Assembly: GCA_036555325.1 (NCBI GenBank)
Contig: DATBLQ010000042.1
Span: 1-58,494 of the forward strand
Source: DATBLQ01 sp036555325
Lineage (GTDB): Bacteria; Pseudomonadota; Alphaproteobacteria; Rhizobiales; Aestuariivirgaceae
Direction: 5' to 3'
Length of the DNA stretch: 58,494 nt
Made by a program: the position numbers and the translations under genes
The notes under the pieces: generated by a model
Databases searched by the model: none
What the model saw: only the letters and a program-made list of their open reading frames with translations
What the model was told of the DNA's origin: nothing
Shown: positions 26,742 to 35,965 of the stretch, in pieces
Layout: the number at the start of each line of letters is the position of its first letter
How positions within the stretch are numbered: the stretch's first letter is position 1

Positions 26742-27785
26742 ATGGTCGACGTTTGGATCCTGACGCATCGGCGCGTTGGCGATCTGCAACAGATGCGGAC
26801 ACTTGCGTCTGCCTTGTTTGCCCGCGTCACAGAAAAGAAAATCGTATTCCACTATCCAAGACTGGCGATCAGCATGCCCTTTCTCAGCATGCGTCTGATC
26901 GATTTCGGTCAGTCGGCACCCCTTGCGCCGCCCTGGCCTGATCTCGTGCTCGTTGCCGAGGGTGCCTTGGGGAGGCTGGCGCTGGATATCAGGCGCCGAA
27001 GCGGCGGAACGGCGAAGGCTGTATGCGTGGGCCGGCCGAGAGGACGAACGGATGAATTCGATCTGATCATCACCACGCCGCAATATCGTGTTCCGGCAGG
27101 AGCAAATGTAGTTGAGCTCGCGCTCCCGCTGCATGTGGGTGATGAAGACGCCATGCGAAAGGAAGCCGATTTGCTGTTGCCCGAATTGGCCGCCCTGCCC
27201 CGCCCCTGGATTGCGCTGTTGGTCGGTGGAACGAGCGCGCCGGATATTCTCGATGCGGCCACGGCGAAAACCCTGGCGCGCGAGGCGCTGACCCTGGCTG
27301 GCGAGAAAAAAGGGTCGTTGCTGGTCATCACCAGCCCGCGAACAGGGCACGAGGCAGAGCACACACTTGCCCAAACCTTGCACGGCTCGGCGCACGTTCA
27401 ACTCTGGTCGGCAGTCCGCCAGCACAATCCTTACCGCGGCTATCTCAAGCTCGCGGACAGTTTCATCGTAACCTCGGACAGCATCTCGATGATTGCAGAA
27501 GCCATTCAAACCGGAAAGCCGGTTACGGTGTTCAGGCTGCCGCAGCGGCTGACAGGCCTTCACCGCCTGGTCAATTTCCTTTACTCGCAGCGAACATGGC
27601 CAATAGTTAAGACCTTGTTCGGAAGCGGCCTGATTGAGGCACGAACCGACCGCCTTCTGTTTGTCGATCAACTCAAAACCCAAGGGCTGCTCGACGGGAA
27701 ACATGGATGCGGCCAATCTCAGATTGAAATCGCCAGAAAGCGCGTTATTCAGCTGCTGCACTCATCCACGGCGCCGCAGGGATAG
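26742..27785 (+). CDS. ELM1-family (DUF1022) protein, GT-B-like
   Basis: The product is 347 residues from ATG 26742, with GGAG at 7 nt. It matches the 'mitochondrial fission ELM1' family: 'DVWILTHRRVGDLQQMRTLA', 'PWPDLVLVAEG', 'PWIALLVGG' and 'ADSFIVTSDSISMIAEAIQTGKPV'. The last resembles the donor-binding region of GT-B glycosyltransferases. In bacteria the family commonly neighbours LPS or Kdo genes, as here with kdsD next. A glycosyltransferase-like role in the envelope is inferred; the fission name comes from plant homologues and should not be transferred. Confidence 0.8.
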   Translation: MVDVWILTHRRVGDLQQMRTLASALFARVTEKKIVFHYPRLAISMPFLSMRLIDFGQSAPLAPPWPDLVLVAEGALGRLALDIRRRSGGTAKAVCVGRPRGRTDEFDLIITTPQYRVPAGANVVELALPLHVGDEDAMRKEADLLLPELAALPRPWIALLVGGTSAPDILDAATAKTLAREALTLAGEKKGSLLVITSPRTGHEAEHTLAQTLHGSAHVQLWSAVRQHNPYRGYLKLADSFIVTSDSISMIAEAIQTGKPVTVFRLPQRLTGLHRLVNFLYSQRTWPIVKTLFGSGLIEARTDRLLFVDQLKTQGLLDGKHGCGQSQIEIARKRVIQLLHSSTAPQG

Positions 27786-27851
27786 CAAATACACCAGCAT
27801 TTTGTCGGAGGATCGCTTCCCTGCAGTTGTGGAGCGTAGTATGTAACTGCC

Positions 27852-28844
27852 ATGGACCAACCGCTACAAAAGCTCGATTCGGCTTCATTGTTGGGTGTGG
27901 CAAAACGTGCCTTGCAGGTCGAGCACGCTGGGCTCGAGAAGCTCATCGATGCCCTCGATGGCGCTCTGGGTAGTGCCTTCGAACGCGCTTTCCATCTGAT
28001 CCGCCAGACACGCGGGAGAGTGATTCTTTCCGGCATCGGCAAGAGCGGCCATGTGGCGAGAAAGATCGCCGCCACTTTGGCATCGACCGGCACTCCGGCG
28101 CTTTTCGTTCATGCGGCCGAGACGAGTCACGGCGATCTCGGCATGATCACGCCGGATGATGTTCTCATCGTGCTGTCGACATCGGGGGAAACCCAGGACC
28201 TCAGAAACCTCCTGCGTTACGCGGACCGCTTCAAGATTCCGCTCATTGCAATCACGACGAAGGAGGATAGCACGCTTGCGAAAACTGCCGGCGTGGTCTT
28301 GCAGATACCGGCAGCGGCAGAGGCCTGCCCGATGGGGCTTGCTCCAACCACGTCCACCACCCTGCAGATGGCGCTCGGCGATGCCCTGGCAATCGCGCTG
28401 CTCAAAGACAGAGGTTTCAGTCCGGTGCAATTTCGCGAATTCCATCCGGGCGGCAAGCTTGGCGCGCTCCTCACCTATGCGCGGGAGATCATGCACACAG
28501 GCGATCGGGTTCCACTCTGTCGGCAAGAGATTCCGATGTCGCAGGCCTTGCTGATCATGACAGAGAAAAGTTTCGGCTGTCTCGGGATCGTTGACCAAGA
28601 GGGAAAGCTCTGCGGTATCATTACCGACGGTGACTTGCGCCGGCACATGCGCCCCGATTTGCTTGATCTGCGGGTGAGCGAAATCATGACGGCTGAACCG
28701 AAGGTAATTGCGCCCGATTGTTTTGCCAGCGACGCCCTGTCGTTGATGAACACAAAAAAGATTACGAGCCTTTTTGTTGTGGAAGCCAATCGACCGATCG
28801 GAATACTTCACATTCACGATCTGTTGCGATTGGGCATTGCATGA
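27852..28844 (+). CDS. kdsD: D-arabinose-5-phosphate isomerase (KpsF/KdsD)
   Basis: The product is 330 residues, the usual family length. The SIS domain (about 40-200) has 'VILSGIGKSGHVARKIAATL', 'ASTGTPALFVHAAETSHGDLG' and 'STSGETQDL'; two CBS domains follow ('IMHTGDRVPLC', 'VSEIMTAEPKVI'). It converts ribulose 5-phosphate to arabinose 5-phosphate, the first step of Kdo synthesis, in the cytoplasm. Its stop overlaps the kdsA start (ATGA). If a second kdsD exists elsewhere in the genome, this copy would be dedicated to the local glycan, like kpsF in capsule loci. Confidence 0.93.
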   Translation: MDQPLQKLDSASLLGVAKRALQVEHAGLEKLIDALDGALGSAFERAFHLIRQTRGRVILSGIGKSGHVARKIAATLASTGTPALFVHAAETSHGDLGMITPDDVLIVLSTSGETQDLRNLLRYADRFKIPLIAITTKEDSTLAKTAGVVLQIPAAAEACPMGLAPTTSTTLQMALGDALAIALLKDRGFSPVQFREFHPGGKLGALLTYAREIMHTGDRVPLCRQEIPMSQALLIMTEKSFGCLGIVDQEGKLCGIITDGDLRRHMRPDLLDLRVSEIMTAEPKVIAPDCFASDALSLMNTKKITSLFVVEANRPIGILHIHDLLRLGIA

Positions 28845-29710
28845 ACACACCTCCGCTGCCCAACAGCGTCGTCAAAATAGGGAATGTGGCAGTCGGGAAT
28901 GATTTGCCGCTGGTGTTGATGGCCGGCCCGTGTCAATTGGAAAGCCGTGAACATGCGCTGAAAATGGCCGACGCGTTGACGAAATTGGCCAAGCGGATGA
29001 GCATGGGCCTCATCTACAAAACTTCCTTCGACAAGGCCAACAGAACCAGTTTGAGCGGCAGGCGCGGTGTGGGGCTTGAGGCCGCTTTGCCGATTTTTGC
29101 CGAAGTGCGACAGACATTCGGGGTGCCAGTGCTGACGGATGTGCACGACGCAGCCCAATGCCGCCCGTTAGCAGAGATTGTCGATGTGTTGCAGATTCCA
29201 GCTTTTCTTTGCCGCCAGACCGACCTGCTGGTGGCTGCGGCCAGGACCGGTCGAGCCGTGAACGTAAAGAAAGGGCAGTTTCTGGCGCCGTGGGACATGA
29301 AGAATATCGTGGCGAAGATCACACTCAGCGGAAACTCGAACCTGCTGCTGACCGAGCGCGGGGTTTCTTTTGGCTACAACACCCTGGTTTCCGACCTGCG
29401 CGCACTGCCAATCATGAAGGAGTTCGGCGCACCCGTCGTGTTCGACGCCACGCATTCGGTGCAGCAGCCGGGAGGACGTGGTTCTGAGTCGGGAGGGGAT
29501 AGAAAGATGGTGCCGGTGCTTGCCAGTGGCGCAGTTGCGGTTGGAGTGGCGGCAATCTTTATCGAGACTCACGACGATCCTGACAGTGCGCCGTCCGATG
29601 GTCCTGTGATGGTGCCGCTTTCGGAACTCGAGCCATTACTCCGAAAGCTTAAGGCCTTTGACCGTATCGCCAAAGAGCGGCCCACCGATCAAGCCTTGCT
29701 CAATGAATAA
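28841..29710 (+). CDS. kdsA: 3-deoxy-D-manno-octulosonate 8-phosphate synthase
   Basis: This encodes 289 residues from the ATGA overlap at 28841. Signature motifs are 'MAGPCQLESREHALKMA', 'YKTSFDKANRTS', 'GVPVLTDVHD', 'QIPAFLCRQTDLL', 'KKGQFLAPWDM' and 'FDATHSVQQPGG'. It condenses arabinose 5-phosphate with PEP. 'GPCQLES' has Cys where metal-dependent enzymes place a metal-binding Cys and metal-independent ones have Asn ('GPNVLES'); this suggests a metal-dependent KdsA. Its end overlaps the convergent kdsB-like gene by 22 bp. Confidence 0.95.
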   Translation: MNTPPLPNSVVKIGNVAVGNDLPLVLMAGPCQLESREHALKMADALTKLAKRMSMGLIYKTSFDKANRTSLSGRRGVGLEAALPIFAEVRQTFGVPVLTDVHDAAQCRPLAEIVDVLQIPAFLCRQTDLLVAAARTGRAVNVKKGQFLAPWDMKNIVAKITLSGNSNLLLTERGVSFGYNTLVSDLRALPIMKEFGAPVVFDATHSVQQPGGRGSESGGDRKMVPVLASGAVAVGVAAIFIETHDDPDSAPSDGPVMVPLSELEPLLRKLKAFDRIAKERPTDQALLNE

Positions 29711-30336
29711 ATCTGCTGAGCGGCGGCCAAATCCTCGAGGGTATTGACCTCCATTGGCATGTGGGGAAGCTCGATGAAATCGATTGCAAGCACGCCAACG
29801 GCCCGCAGCTGCTCAAGGCGCTCGCTTTCCTCTCGCAGCGAGGGACCAAGGATGTTGAAACGCTCCAGTCCCGGGCGCGTGAAACCATAAAGCCCGACAT
29901 GGGAGCGCAGTGTTTGCCTTTTGAAGTCTGCGCCAACAATGCTCACGAGCTTCAGGTCAACGTAGGCAGTGGCCATCTCCGTCATTTTTGCGAGCCCGCG
30001 CGCAAATGTGCGCAAATGTTCGGGATTAAGAAACGGCATATCTCCCTGTTGATTGAGGATGGCTGAGTGCTTCCCGCTTGGGTCCACGATTCTGGCCGCC
30101 ATGGCTACCCGGTCCGTGCCACAGGCGGCATCACCGGTGACGACGGCATTGCCTCCTTGAGCTCTGATTACCTCGGCGATAGCAGGGCTGTCACCGGCTA
30201 CCCAGACGGGGCCGATGTCCGCTTCCATTGCACGGCGCCAGCAATGGACAATGAGTGGGTCGCTGCCGATCAGCTGGAGCGGCTTGTTCGCCAACCGCTC
30301 GCTCTTCAGGCGAGCAGGAATAATCACTAGCGGCAT
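29689..30336 (-). CDS. kdsB: CMP-Kdo synthetase-like cytidylyltransferase
   Basis: The start is ATG 30336 (AAAGG 6 nt upstream; the ATG at 30342 is too close to it), giving 215 residues, shorter than the usual roughly 245-250. 'IIPARLKSERLANKPL' and 'GTDRVAMAARI' identify the family, and the late 'SHVGLYGFTRPGLERF' and 'SERLEQLRAVG' agree. However, the core 'QGDEP' is 'QGDMP', the usual H.SGTDR.AE stretch is 'DAACGTDRVAMA', and the C-terminal 'GVDT' is 'EVNT'. It should activate Kdo, or a related 2-keto sugar, with CTP. The divergence may mean altered donor specificity. It is convergent with kdsA and divergent from ugd over 150 bp. Confidence 0.8.
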   Translation of the reverse strand: MPLVIIPARLKSERLANKPLQLIGSDPLIVHCWRRAMEADIGPVWVAGDSPAIAEVIRAQGGNAVVTGDAACGTDRVAMAARIVDPSGKHSAILNQQGDMPFLNPEHLRTFARGLAKMTEMATAYVDLKLVSIVGADFKRQTLRSHVGLYGFTRPGLERFNILGPSLREESERLEQLRAVGVLAIDFIELPHMPMEVNTLEDLAAAQQIYSLSKA

Positions 30337-30486
30337 GGTCATCCTTTGAATACATTCCCACGGCTTTCGATAGCGGAACGCTTAGGTCGTCGACGATGGC
30401 AAATCCCCTTCTAGACCAATGGCGGCTGCCGGTCTAATCAGGTGAGGACGGCCAAGGATTCGAACACCGGGCGATAAGGAGATTGT

Positions 30487-31857
30487 ATGCATATCGCAAT
30501 GATCGGTTCGGGGTATGTCGGGCTCGTATCAGGAGCTTGCATGGCCGACTTTGGACACGACGTGAGTTGTGTTGACAGCGACGCCTTGAAAATCGATGCG
30601 CTCAGCAAGGGACATGTTCCGATTTACGAGCCCGGGCTCGATCAACTGGTCGAGCAGAACGTTGTCGCTGGAAGACTATCCTTCACATCCGACCTTTCAG
30701 GCCCGGTAGCTTCAGCCGATGTGGTGTTCATTGCTGTCGGAACGCCGTCGCGGCGCGGCGATGGTCACGCAGATCTATCGTATGTTTATGCAGCCGCCCG
30801 GCTGATTGCAAAAGCGCTTCGAGGGTTCACCGTTGTGGTGACCAAGTCCACGGTACCACTGGGTACGGGAGACGAAGTGGAGCGCATAATCCGCGAGGAA
30901 AATCCGCGAGCCGACATTGCAGTGGTCTCCAACCCGGAGTTTCTGCGGCAGGGCTCCGCCATCGCCGATTTCAAGCGACCCGATCGCATTGTCATTGGTC
31001 TGAGCGATGAGCGTGCCCGCGCCGTGATGACCGAGATTTACCGTCCGCTCTATCTTAACCAGGCACCTCTGTTGTTTACCACCCGCCGAGGCGCAGAGCT
31101 CATCAAATACGCCGCAAACGCCTTCCTGGCGATGAAGATCACTTTCATGAATGAATTGGCCGATCTGTGCGAAGAGACCGGCGCGGATGTGGAGGAAATC
31201 GCGATGGCGATCGGTTTTGATAACCGCATCGGCGCCAGATTTCTCCATGCCGGCCCTGGTTTCGGCGGATCGTGTCTTCCCAAGGACAATCTGGCGCTCG
31301 TCAAGACAGCCCAGGACTATGGTCGACAATTGAGGCTGGTGGAGACCACGATTGCCATCAACGATCAAAGAAAACGCGGCATGGCCCGGAAGGTTGTCGC
31401 CGCGTGCAACGGTAGTGTTCGAGGAAAAACGATCGCCCTGCTGGGCTTAACCTTCAAACCCAACACGGATGATATGCGTGATGCGCCCTCGCTGACGATC
31501 ATTCAGGCGCTGCAGGATCAGGGAGCACAAATTAAGGCCTTCGATCCGGCCGGAATGGAGGCAGCCAAATTGCTGCTCGACAAGGTATCGTTTGCCGAGG
31601 GGCCGTATGATGCGGCGGAGGGAGCCGACGCGCTGGTGATAATCACCGAGTGGGATGCATTCCGGGCCCTCGATTTTGACCGACTGAGCCGCACGATGAG
31701 GTCGCGCATCCTCATTGATCTTCGGAATATTTATCAACCCGCCGATGTGGCGCGCGCCGGCTTCAGTTATACGGGCATCGGACGTGTGCCCATTGATGGC
31801 CGGGAACCGCCTGCGGGGGCGGCGGAAACCAACCTACTGTCGGAAGCGCTGCCGTAA
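30487..31857 (+). CDS. ugd: UDP-glucose 6-dehydrogenase
   Basis: The product is 456 residues; AAGGAG lies 5 nt before the ATG. The N-terminal Rossmann fold 'IAMIGSGYVGLVSGACMADF', the catalytic 'GPGFGGSCLPKD' with its Cys near residue 260, 'EFLRQGSAIADF' and 'LTFKPNTDDMRDAPSL' are all typical. It oxidises UDP-glucose to UDP-glucuronate with two NAD+. Leu after the catalytic Cys, instead of Phe, is also seen in GDP-mannose dehydrogenases, but overall the match is to Ugd. It supplies acidic sugar for the surface polymer and closes the Kdo gene group. Confidence 0.92.
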   Translation: MHIAMIGSGYVGLVSGACMADFGHDVSCVDSDALKIDALSKGHVPIYEPGLDQLVEQNVVAGRLSFTSDLSGPVASADVVFIAVGTPSRRGDGHADLSYVYAAARLIAKALRGFTVVVTKSTVPLGTGDEVERIIREENPRADIAVVSNPEFLRQGSAIADFKRPDRIVIGLSDERARAVMTEIYRPLYLNQAPLLFTTRRGAELIKYAANAFLAMKITFMNELADLCEETGADVEEIAMAIGFDNRIGARFLHAGPGFGGSCLPKDNLALVKTAQDYGRQLRLVETTIAINDQRKRGMARKVVAACNGSVRGKTIALLGLTFKPNTDDMRDAPSLTIIQALQDQGAQIKAFDPAGMEAAKLLLDKVSFAEGPYDAAEGADALVIITEWDAFRALDFDRLSRTMRSRILIDLRNIYQPADVARAGFSYTGIGRVPIDGREPPAGAAETNLLSEALP

Positions 31858-31891
31858 ACGCCCCGTTTCGAACTTCCCGGTCCATAGTGAT

Positions 31892-34800
31892 CTAAGCCGA
31901 TTGACCCGTGTGGTAAAGACTCGGTCGGGCAGTCTTTGCGAAGCGGAGATAAAGCGAAGGAACAACAAACAAGTTGAGCACAGTCGAAGTAACGAGGCCG
32001 CCAAGAATCACTATTGCCATGGGATGTTCGATTTCCTGGCCCGGAATGGTGCCGCTGACGACCAACGGAACCAGCGCCAGGCCCGTGGCAAGGGTCGTCA
32101 TCAAAATAGGTGGCAATCGCTCGCGAGCGCCGCGCAGAACGAGTTCGAGCCCGAATTGCTCCCCTTCGTGACGTTCCAGGTGCTGGTAGTGGTGAATCAA
32201 CAGAATGCCGCTGCGTGCGGCCACACCGAGGACCGTAAGAAAACCGACCAACGAGCCAAGGGAAACCATCCGATCTCCCAGGTAGATTGCGAAAATCCCC
32301 CCTACGAGCGCAGCAGGTAGAGCAATTAGCGCGATGGCCGCAAGTCGCCAGCTTTCAAACGCTGTCTGAAGGAGGAGAAACACCCCGACAGCCGCTGCAA
32401 GCGACCACACCAGCAAACGGCTTTGCGCCCTCTTCCGCTCGGCCGCCTCGCCAAGGAGTTCGGCGTGATAGCCGAGAGGCATCGACAGGCTGGCAAGCCG
32501 CTGCTCAACATCCTTGACCACTGCTCCCAAGCTTCTATCGCGCACGTTGGCATGGACATCGATCCGCCGCGAGGCGTTTTCTCGCTTGATCGTGTTCGGA
32601 ACGGAAGCGATGCGTACATCTGCTATTTCGCCCAACTGCACCTGCTTACCGTTCGGAAGATCGAGCAGCAATTCCCGCACGCTTGTCAGGCTTCGCCTGG
32701 ATTCAGGTGTCGACCAGACCATCACATCGTAGACCTTGCCTTCCCGGTGGATATCGCTGACTTCAATGCCGGCGAATACCAGGGCTGCCGCACGACGGAT
32801 TTCTCCCGGGCTGAGGCCCACCTGCTTTGCCTTGTCAAGAGCGACGGTGATCTGTACTTGCGGAACCTCCTTAAGCAACTCCTCATGCAGATCGACGAGC
32901 CCCTCTATTCCTTGCAAGGCGTCCCGTACTCTTACAGCTTCCCTTAGAAGCACATTCATATCAGGGCCGAAAACCCGAATGACTATCGATTCGCCCGCGC
33001 CGGTCAACACTTCCTTCACCCGTTCCCTAAGATAGGTCTGCACATCGCGATATATCCCCGGATAGGAGTCTACCGTTTGCTGAACGCGCGCGAGTGTCAG
33101 ATCATAATCGGCTTTCGCGTCAACGCTGATCCAGTTTTCGGTGAAATCGATGCCGACCACCTCGTCCGCTACGAGCGCGCGCCCGATATGCGCACCAAAA
33201 TTGCGCACACCCGGAATAGATCTCAAATCGCGGCTGGCAAGCACCGTTACGCGCTGCATCTCGGGATGCGACGTCCCCGGCGGTGTCAGCCAGTGCATCA
33301 GGAAATCGCGCTCCTTAAACGAAGGGAGAAAAGAGTGGCCGATGAGCGGCAACATGGCGATGCCAAGCAGCAGCATGGCGCCCGAGGCAGAGAAAGGAAG
33401 CAGTCGCATGTGAACAATACGCGACAAGGCGCCGCTGTAGTGCCGTTGCAACCAGGGTACGAAAGGCGGCGTTTTTCCGATGTTCTCCTTGAGGACCAAA
33501 AGACAAAATGCGGGAGTAACGGTCAAGGCCACAATCATGGAGGAGAACAGCGCGAGGCAATATGTCAACGCCAGTGGCTCGAAAAAAGCACCGGACAATC
33601 CACCCATGAAAAAAACGGGCACTACGGCGAGCATAATTATCAGCGTTGCATAGACTATTGGGCTGCGTATCTCGAGGGAGGCGGCAAGGATAATCGCGGC
33701 GGTTGATTGCGTACTGCCTGAATTCCGCGCTTGACGCAGGCGCCGGACAATATTTTCCACGTCGATGATTGCATCGTCCACTATGGACCCAAGCGCCACA
33801 ATGAAGCCGGCAAGGACCATAGTATTGATCGTTGCGTCGCGGGCGTAGAGGATTATTCCTGCGGCGACCAGCGATAATGGAATCGCGGCAAGACTGACCA
33901 AGGCAACGCGCAAGTCAAAGAGAAAGACCATGACTACGACGATAACGAGGAAGGCACCGATCACGAGAGCCCTGCTCAAATTGGCAATCGACGTCTCGAT
34001 AAAGGTCGCCGGGCGAAAAATTTCGTGATCGATTGAAATGCCGGGCAGGCCCGATTTCAATTTGTCAAGCGTTGCCTCCACCCCTTGCGTTACTTTCAAT
34101 GTGTTCGCCCAGGGATATTTTTCGACAATGAGGAGAAGACCTGCCCCATCATTGACGACCGCATCGCCGATGAGCAGCGGCTCCTCCCACAATACCTTGG
34201 CCACCTCCCCCACTCGCACTGTCGTTCCGGACTTTGTGCGGAGGGGAATCCGTGCAAGATCCGCCGGCCCGATAACAGGGGATACCGGCGTTATGTAAAA
34301 GCGCTGGTTTGGCGTTTCGATGAACCCGACAGTTTGGGTTTTTGCAGACGAAGCATTGGGGAGCAGACCAAAGTCCAGTGCATCCGAAACGGTTTCCATG
34401 ACCTCATTGAGCGCTACACCGTGTAGCCGCGAAGCCACAGGATCTATTTGCACCTGCAACTGCTTGAGACGTTCGCCCCACATGGCGATATTGGCTACTC
34501 CCGGGACGCGAAGAAGCCGGAACCTGATTTTCCAGTAGGCAGTCATGGACAAGTCGAGAAGCGACATCTCGCTCGCGGTGATGCCGATCTTCATGATGCG
34601 ACTGGTGGATGAGAGTGGCTGAAGCATCACGGGTGGGCTTGAGCCTTGCGGCAGCCGCGTTGCGGCCAACGCCAATCGTTCTTGCACCAATTGGCGGGCT
34701 AGAAGCAAATCGGTGCCGCGTTTGAATATCAGCACGATGGAAGACAGCGCCATGACGGTTTTGGAGCGCACGACCTCGGCCCCAGGCGTGCCGCGCAGCA

Positions 34801-35014
34801 TGTCTTCCAGAGGAATTGTGATGAGCTCTTCGACCTCGGCCGTTGACATTCCAATGCCTTCGGTTTGCACCTCAACGATGGGAGGAGCGAATTCCGGAAA
34901 GACTTCTACGGGCATTTCCTGGAACAAGGTTGCGCCGAGGGCAACCATGGCAAGGCCGAGAGCAAGAACGAGATATCGAAACTTGAGACTGGACTCAATA
35001 ATCCAACGAAACAT
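31892..35014 (-). CDS. CusA/CzcA-type RND efflux permease (second copy)
   Basis: The product is 1040 residues, the normal length, starting 'MFRWIIESSLKFRYLVLALG' with GGAGAGG upstream. The heavy-metal RND hallmarks are present: 'VEVFPEFAPPIVEVQTE', 'STAEVEELITIPLE', 'LPGVANI'-type text, and in TM4 'GSIVDDAIIDVENIVRR' with the Asp-Asp and Glu of the proton relay. It should export a substrate from periplasm or membrane using proton flow as a trimer. It is the third gene of the operon after the other permease and the adaptor (48-bp gap). No outer-membrane channel gene lies nearby. The substrate could be a metal, but the family also has members without known metal ligands. Confidence 0.88.
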   Translation of the reverse strand: MFRWIIESSLKFRYLVLALGLAMVALGATLFQEMPVEVFPEFAPPIVEVQTEGIGMSTAEVEELITIPLEDMLRGTPGAEVVRSKTVMALSSIVLIFKRGTDLLLARQLVQERLALAATRLPQGSSPPVMLQPLSSTSRIMKIGITASEMSLLDLSMTAYWKIRFRLLRVPGVANIAMWGERLKQLQVQIDPVASRLHGVALNEVMETVSDALDFGLLPNASSAKTQTVGFIETPNQRFYITPVSPVIGPADLARIPLRTKSGTTVRVGEVAKVLWEEPLLIGDAVVNDGAGLLLIVEKYPWANTLKVTQGVEATLDKLKSGLPGISIDHEIFRPATFIETSIANLSRALVIGAFLVIVVVMVFLFDLRVALVSLAAIPLSLVAAGIILYARDATINTMVLAGFIVALGSIVDDAIIDVENIVRRLRQARNSGSTQSTAAIILAASLEIRSPIVYATLIIMLAVVPVFFMGGLSGAFFEPLALTYCLALFSSMIVALTVTPAFCLLVLKENIGKTPPFVPWLQRHYSGALSRIVHMRLLPFSASGAMLLLGIAMLPLIGHSFLPSFKERDFLMHWLTPPGTSHPEMQRVTVLASRDLRSIPGVRNFGAHIGRALVADEVVGIDFTENWISVDAKADYDLTLARVQQTVDSYPGIYRDVQTYLRERVKEVLTGAGESIVIRVFGPDMNVLLREAVRVRDALQGIEGLVDLHEELLKEVPQVQITVALDKAKQVGLSPGEIRRAAALVFAGIEVSDIHREGKVYDVMVWSTPESRRSLTSVRELLLDLPNGKQVQLGEIADVRIASVPNTIKRENASRRIDVHANVRDRSLGAVVKDVEQRLASLSMPLGYHAELLGEAAERKRAQSRLLVWSLAAAVGVFLLLQTAFESWRLAAIALIALPAALVGGIFAIYLGDRMVSLGSLVGFLTVLGVAARSGILLIHHYQHLERHEGEQFGLELVLRGARERLPPILMTTLATGLALVPLVVSGTIPGQEIEHPMAIVILGGLVTSTVLNLFVVPSLYLRFAKTARPSLYHTGQSA

Positions 35015-35062
35015 CTCGCCCTCTCCGCCGTACCACCGATCAAAAACAGGCCGGCAATCGTT

Positions 35063-35965
35063 CTAGTGCCCGATCTTTTGTTCGATGCCCATCAATTCGG
35101 CCGCCCCCACGGTGACAACACTTGTGCCTACCGGCGGTCCGTCTGTCAGGATTGCAAGATCTCGATCAACATGCTCTACGCCCACGGCATGGCGAATGAA
35201 AACCAGCGGCTCGGGATTTACATAGATCCAGGTGTTTCCCTGAAGGTCGTAGATTATGGCGGAATAGGACACCACCTTGTGCAGGTTACCGCTTCCGGGT
35301 TGGGGCGTTCTCACCACCACTCGCTGGCCGGGCCGTAGTCCGGGCTCGGCGTTGTCGACTGCAAAGTACATTCCATCGCTACTCCCCTGACCGGCCTCAA
35401 GCTGCCGGGCGCGGAAGCGAACCTTGCCGTATTGGCTACCGATCGGGAGCACGATAACCGCTGAAATTTCCTCCTCACCCTGGTCAGAGGAATCGTCAGG
35501 ATCATCAGCATCGTCAATCTCGTCGTCACTGTCGTCCCCGTCGTTCTCGCCATCTCCAAGGGAGACAACTGCAATGGCGGTACCTCCCAAAGCTTCAGGT
35601 TGGCTTTGCGTCGGGACTCGCACCCGCACCGGGATGATCGATGCACTTGCCACCTCATTGCGGTCCCCAGGCGGATGGCTGGGAGCGGCAGGAGACGCTG
35701 CCAGTGCCACTGCTTCGACCTCGCCGTTGACCACCAGCCAGCGTCTAACCTTTTCCATTCGAATGGTGTCGGTTTCGATAGCAAGCCGTTTGGCTGCCGT
35801 GCCGGTCAAAACCAGCCGTTTAAGATTTGAGCCGGGTATATCCTCAAGCGTCGCCATCTGCGAGCGTTTTACAGGCACCCAGGAGGTGTTGCTGCACGCA
35901 GCAACTGCGCTTGCAATGAACAATGTCGCCAAAAGAATCTTAAATTTCCGCCACTCGTCACTCAC
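35063..35965 (-). CDS. Reduced periplasmic adaptor lipoprotein with Asp-rich insert
   Basis: The start GTG 35965 forms a GTGA overlap with the upstream permease stop. The 300-residue product begins with a lipobox signal ('TLFIASAVAACSNTSW'). The later part ('GLRPGQRVVVRTPQPG', 'VVSYSAIIYDLQGNTWIYV', 'TSVVTVGAAELMGIE') matches the membrane-proximal end of RND adaptors (CusB/MFP). In the middle, where a lipoyl/hairpin region is expected, it has a strongly acidic run at about residues 145-170 (D/E-rich, many Asp-Asp pairs) and no visible coiled-coil hairpin. It is probably a short, modified adaptor; the acidic run could bind cations. A long upstream extension in the same frame lies inside the permease gene and is not used. 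Confidence 0.7.
   Translation of the reverse strand: MSDEWRKFKILLATLFIASAVAACSNTSWVPVKRSQMATLEDIPGSNLKRLVLTGTAAKRLAIETDTIRMEKVRRWLVVNGEVEAVALAASPAAPSHPPGDRNEVASASIIPVRVRVPTQSQPEALGGTAIAVVSLGDGENDGDDSDDEIDDADDPDDSSDQGEEEISAVIVLPIGSQYGKVRFRARQLEAGQGSSDGMYFAVDNAEPGLRPGQRVVVRTPQPGSGNLHKVVSYSAIIYDLQGNTWIYVNPEPLVFIRHAVGVEHVDRDLAILTDGPPVGTSVVTVGAAELMGIEQKIGH

Noticed and set aside
26643..27761. 372-codon minus-strand frame opposite the ELM1-family gene
   Set aside because: No recognisable family; the plus strand carries conserved ELM1 motifs and a good ribosome site.
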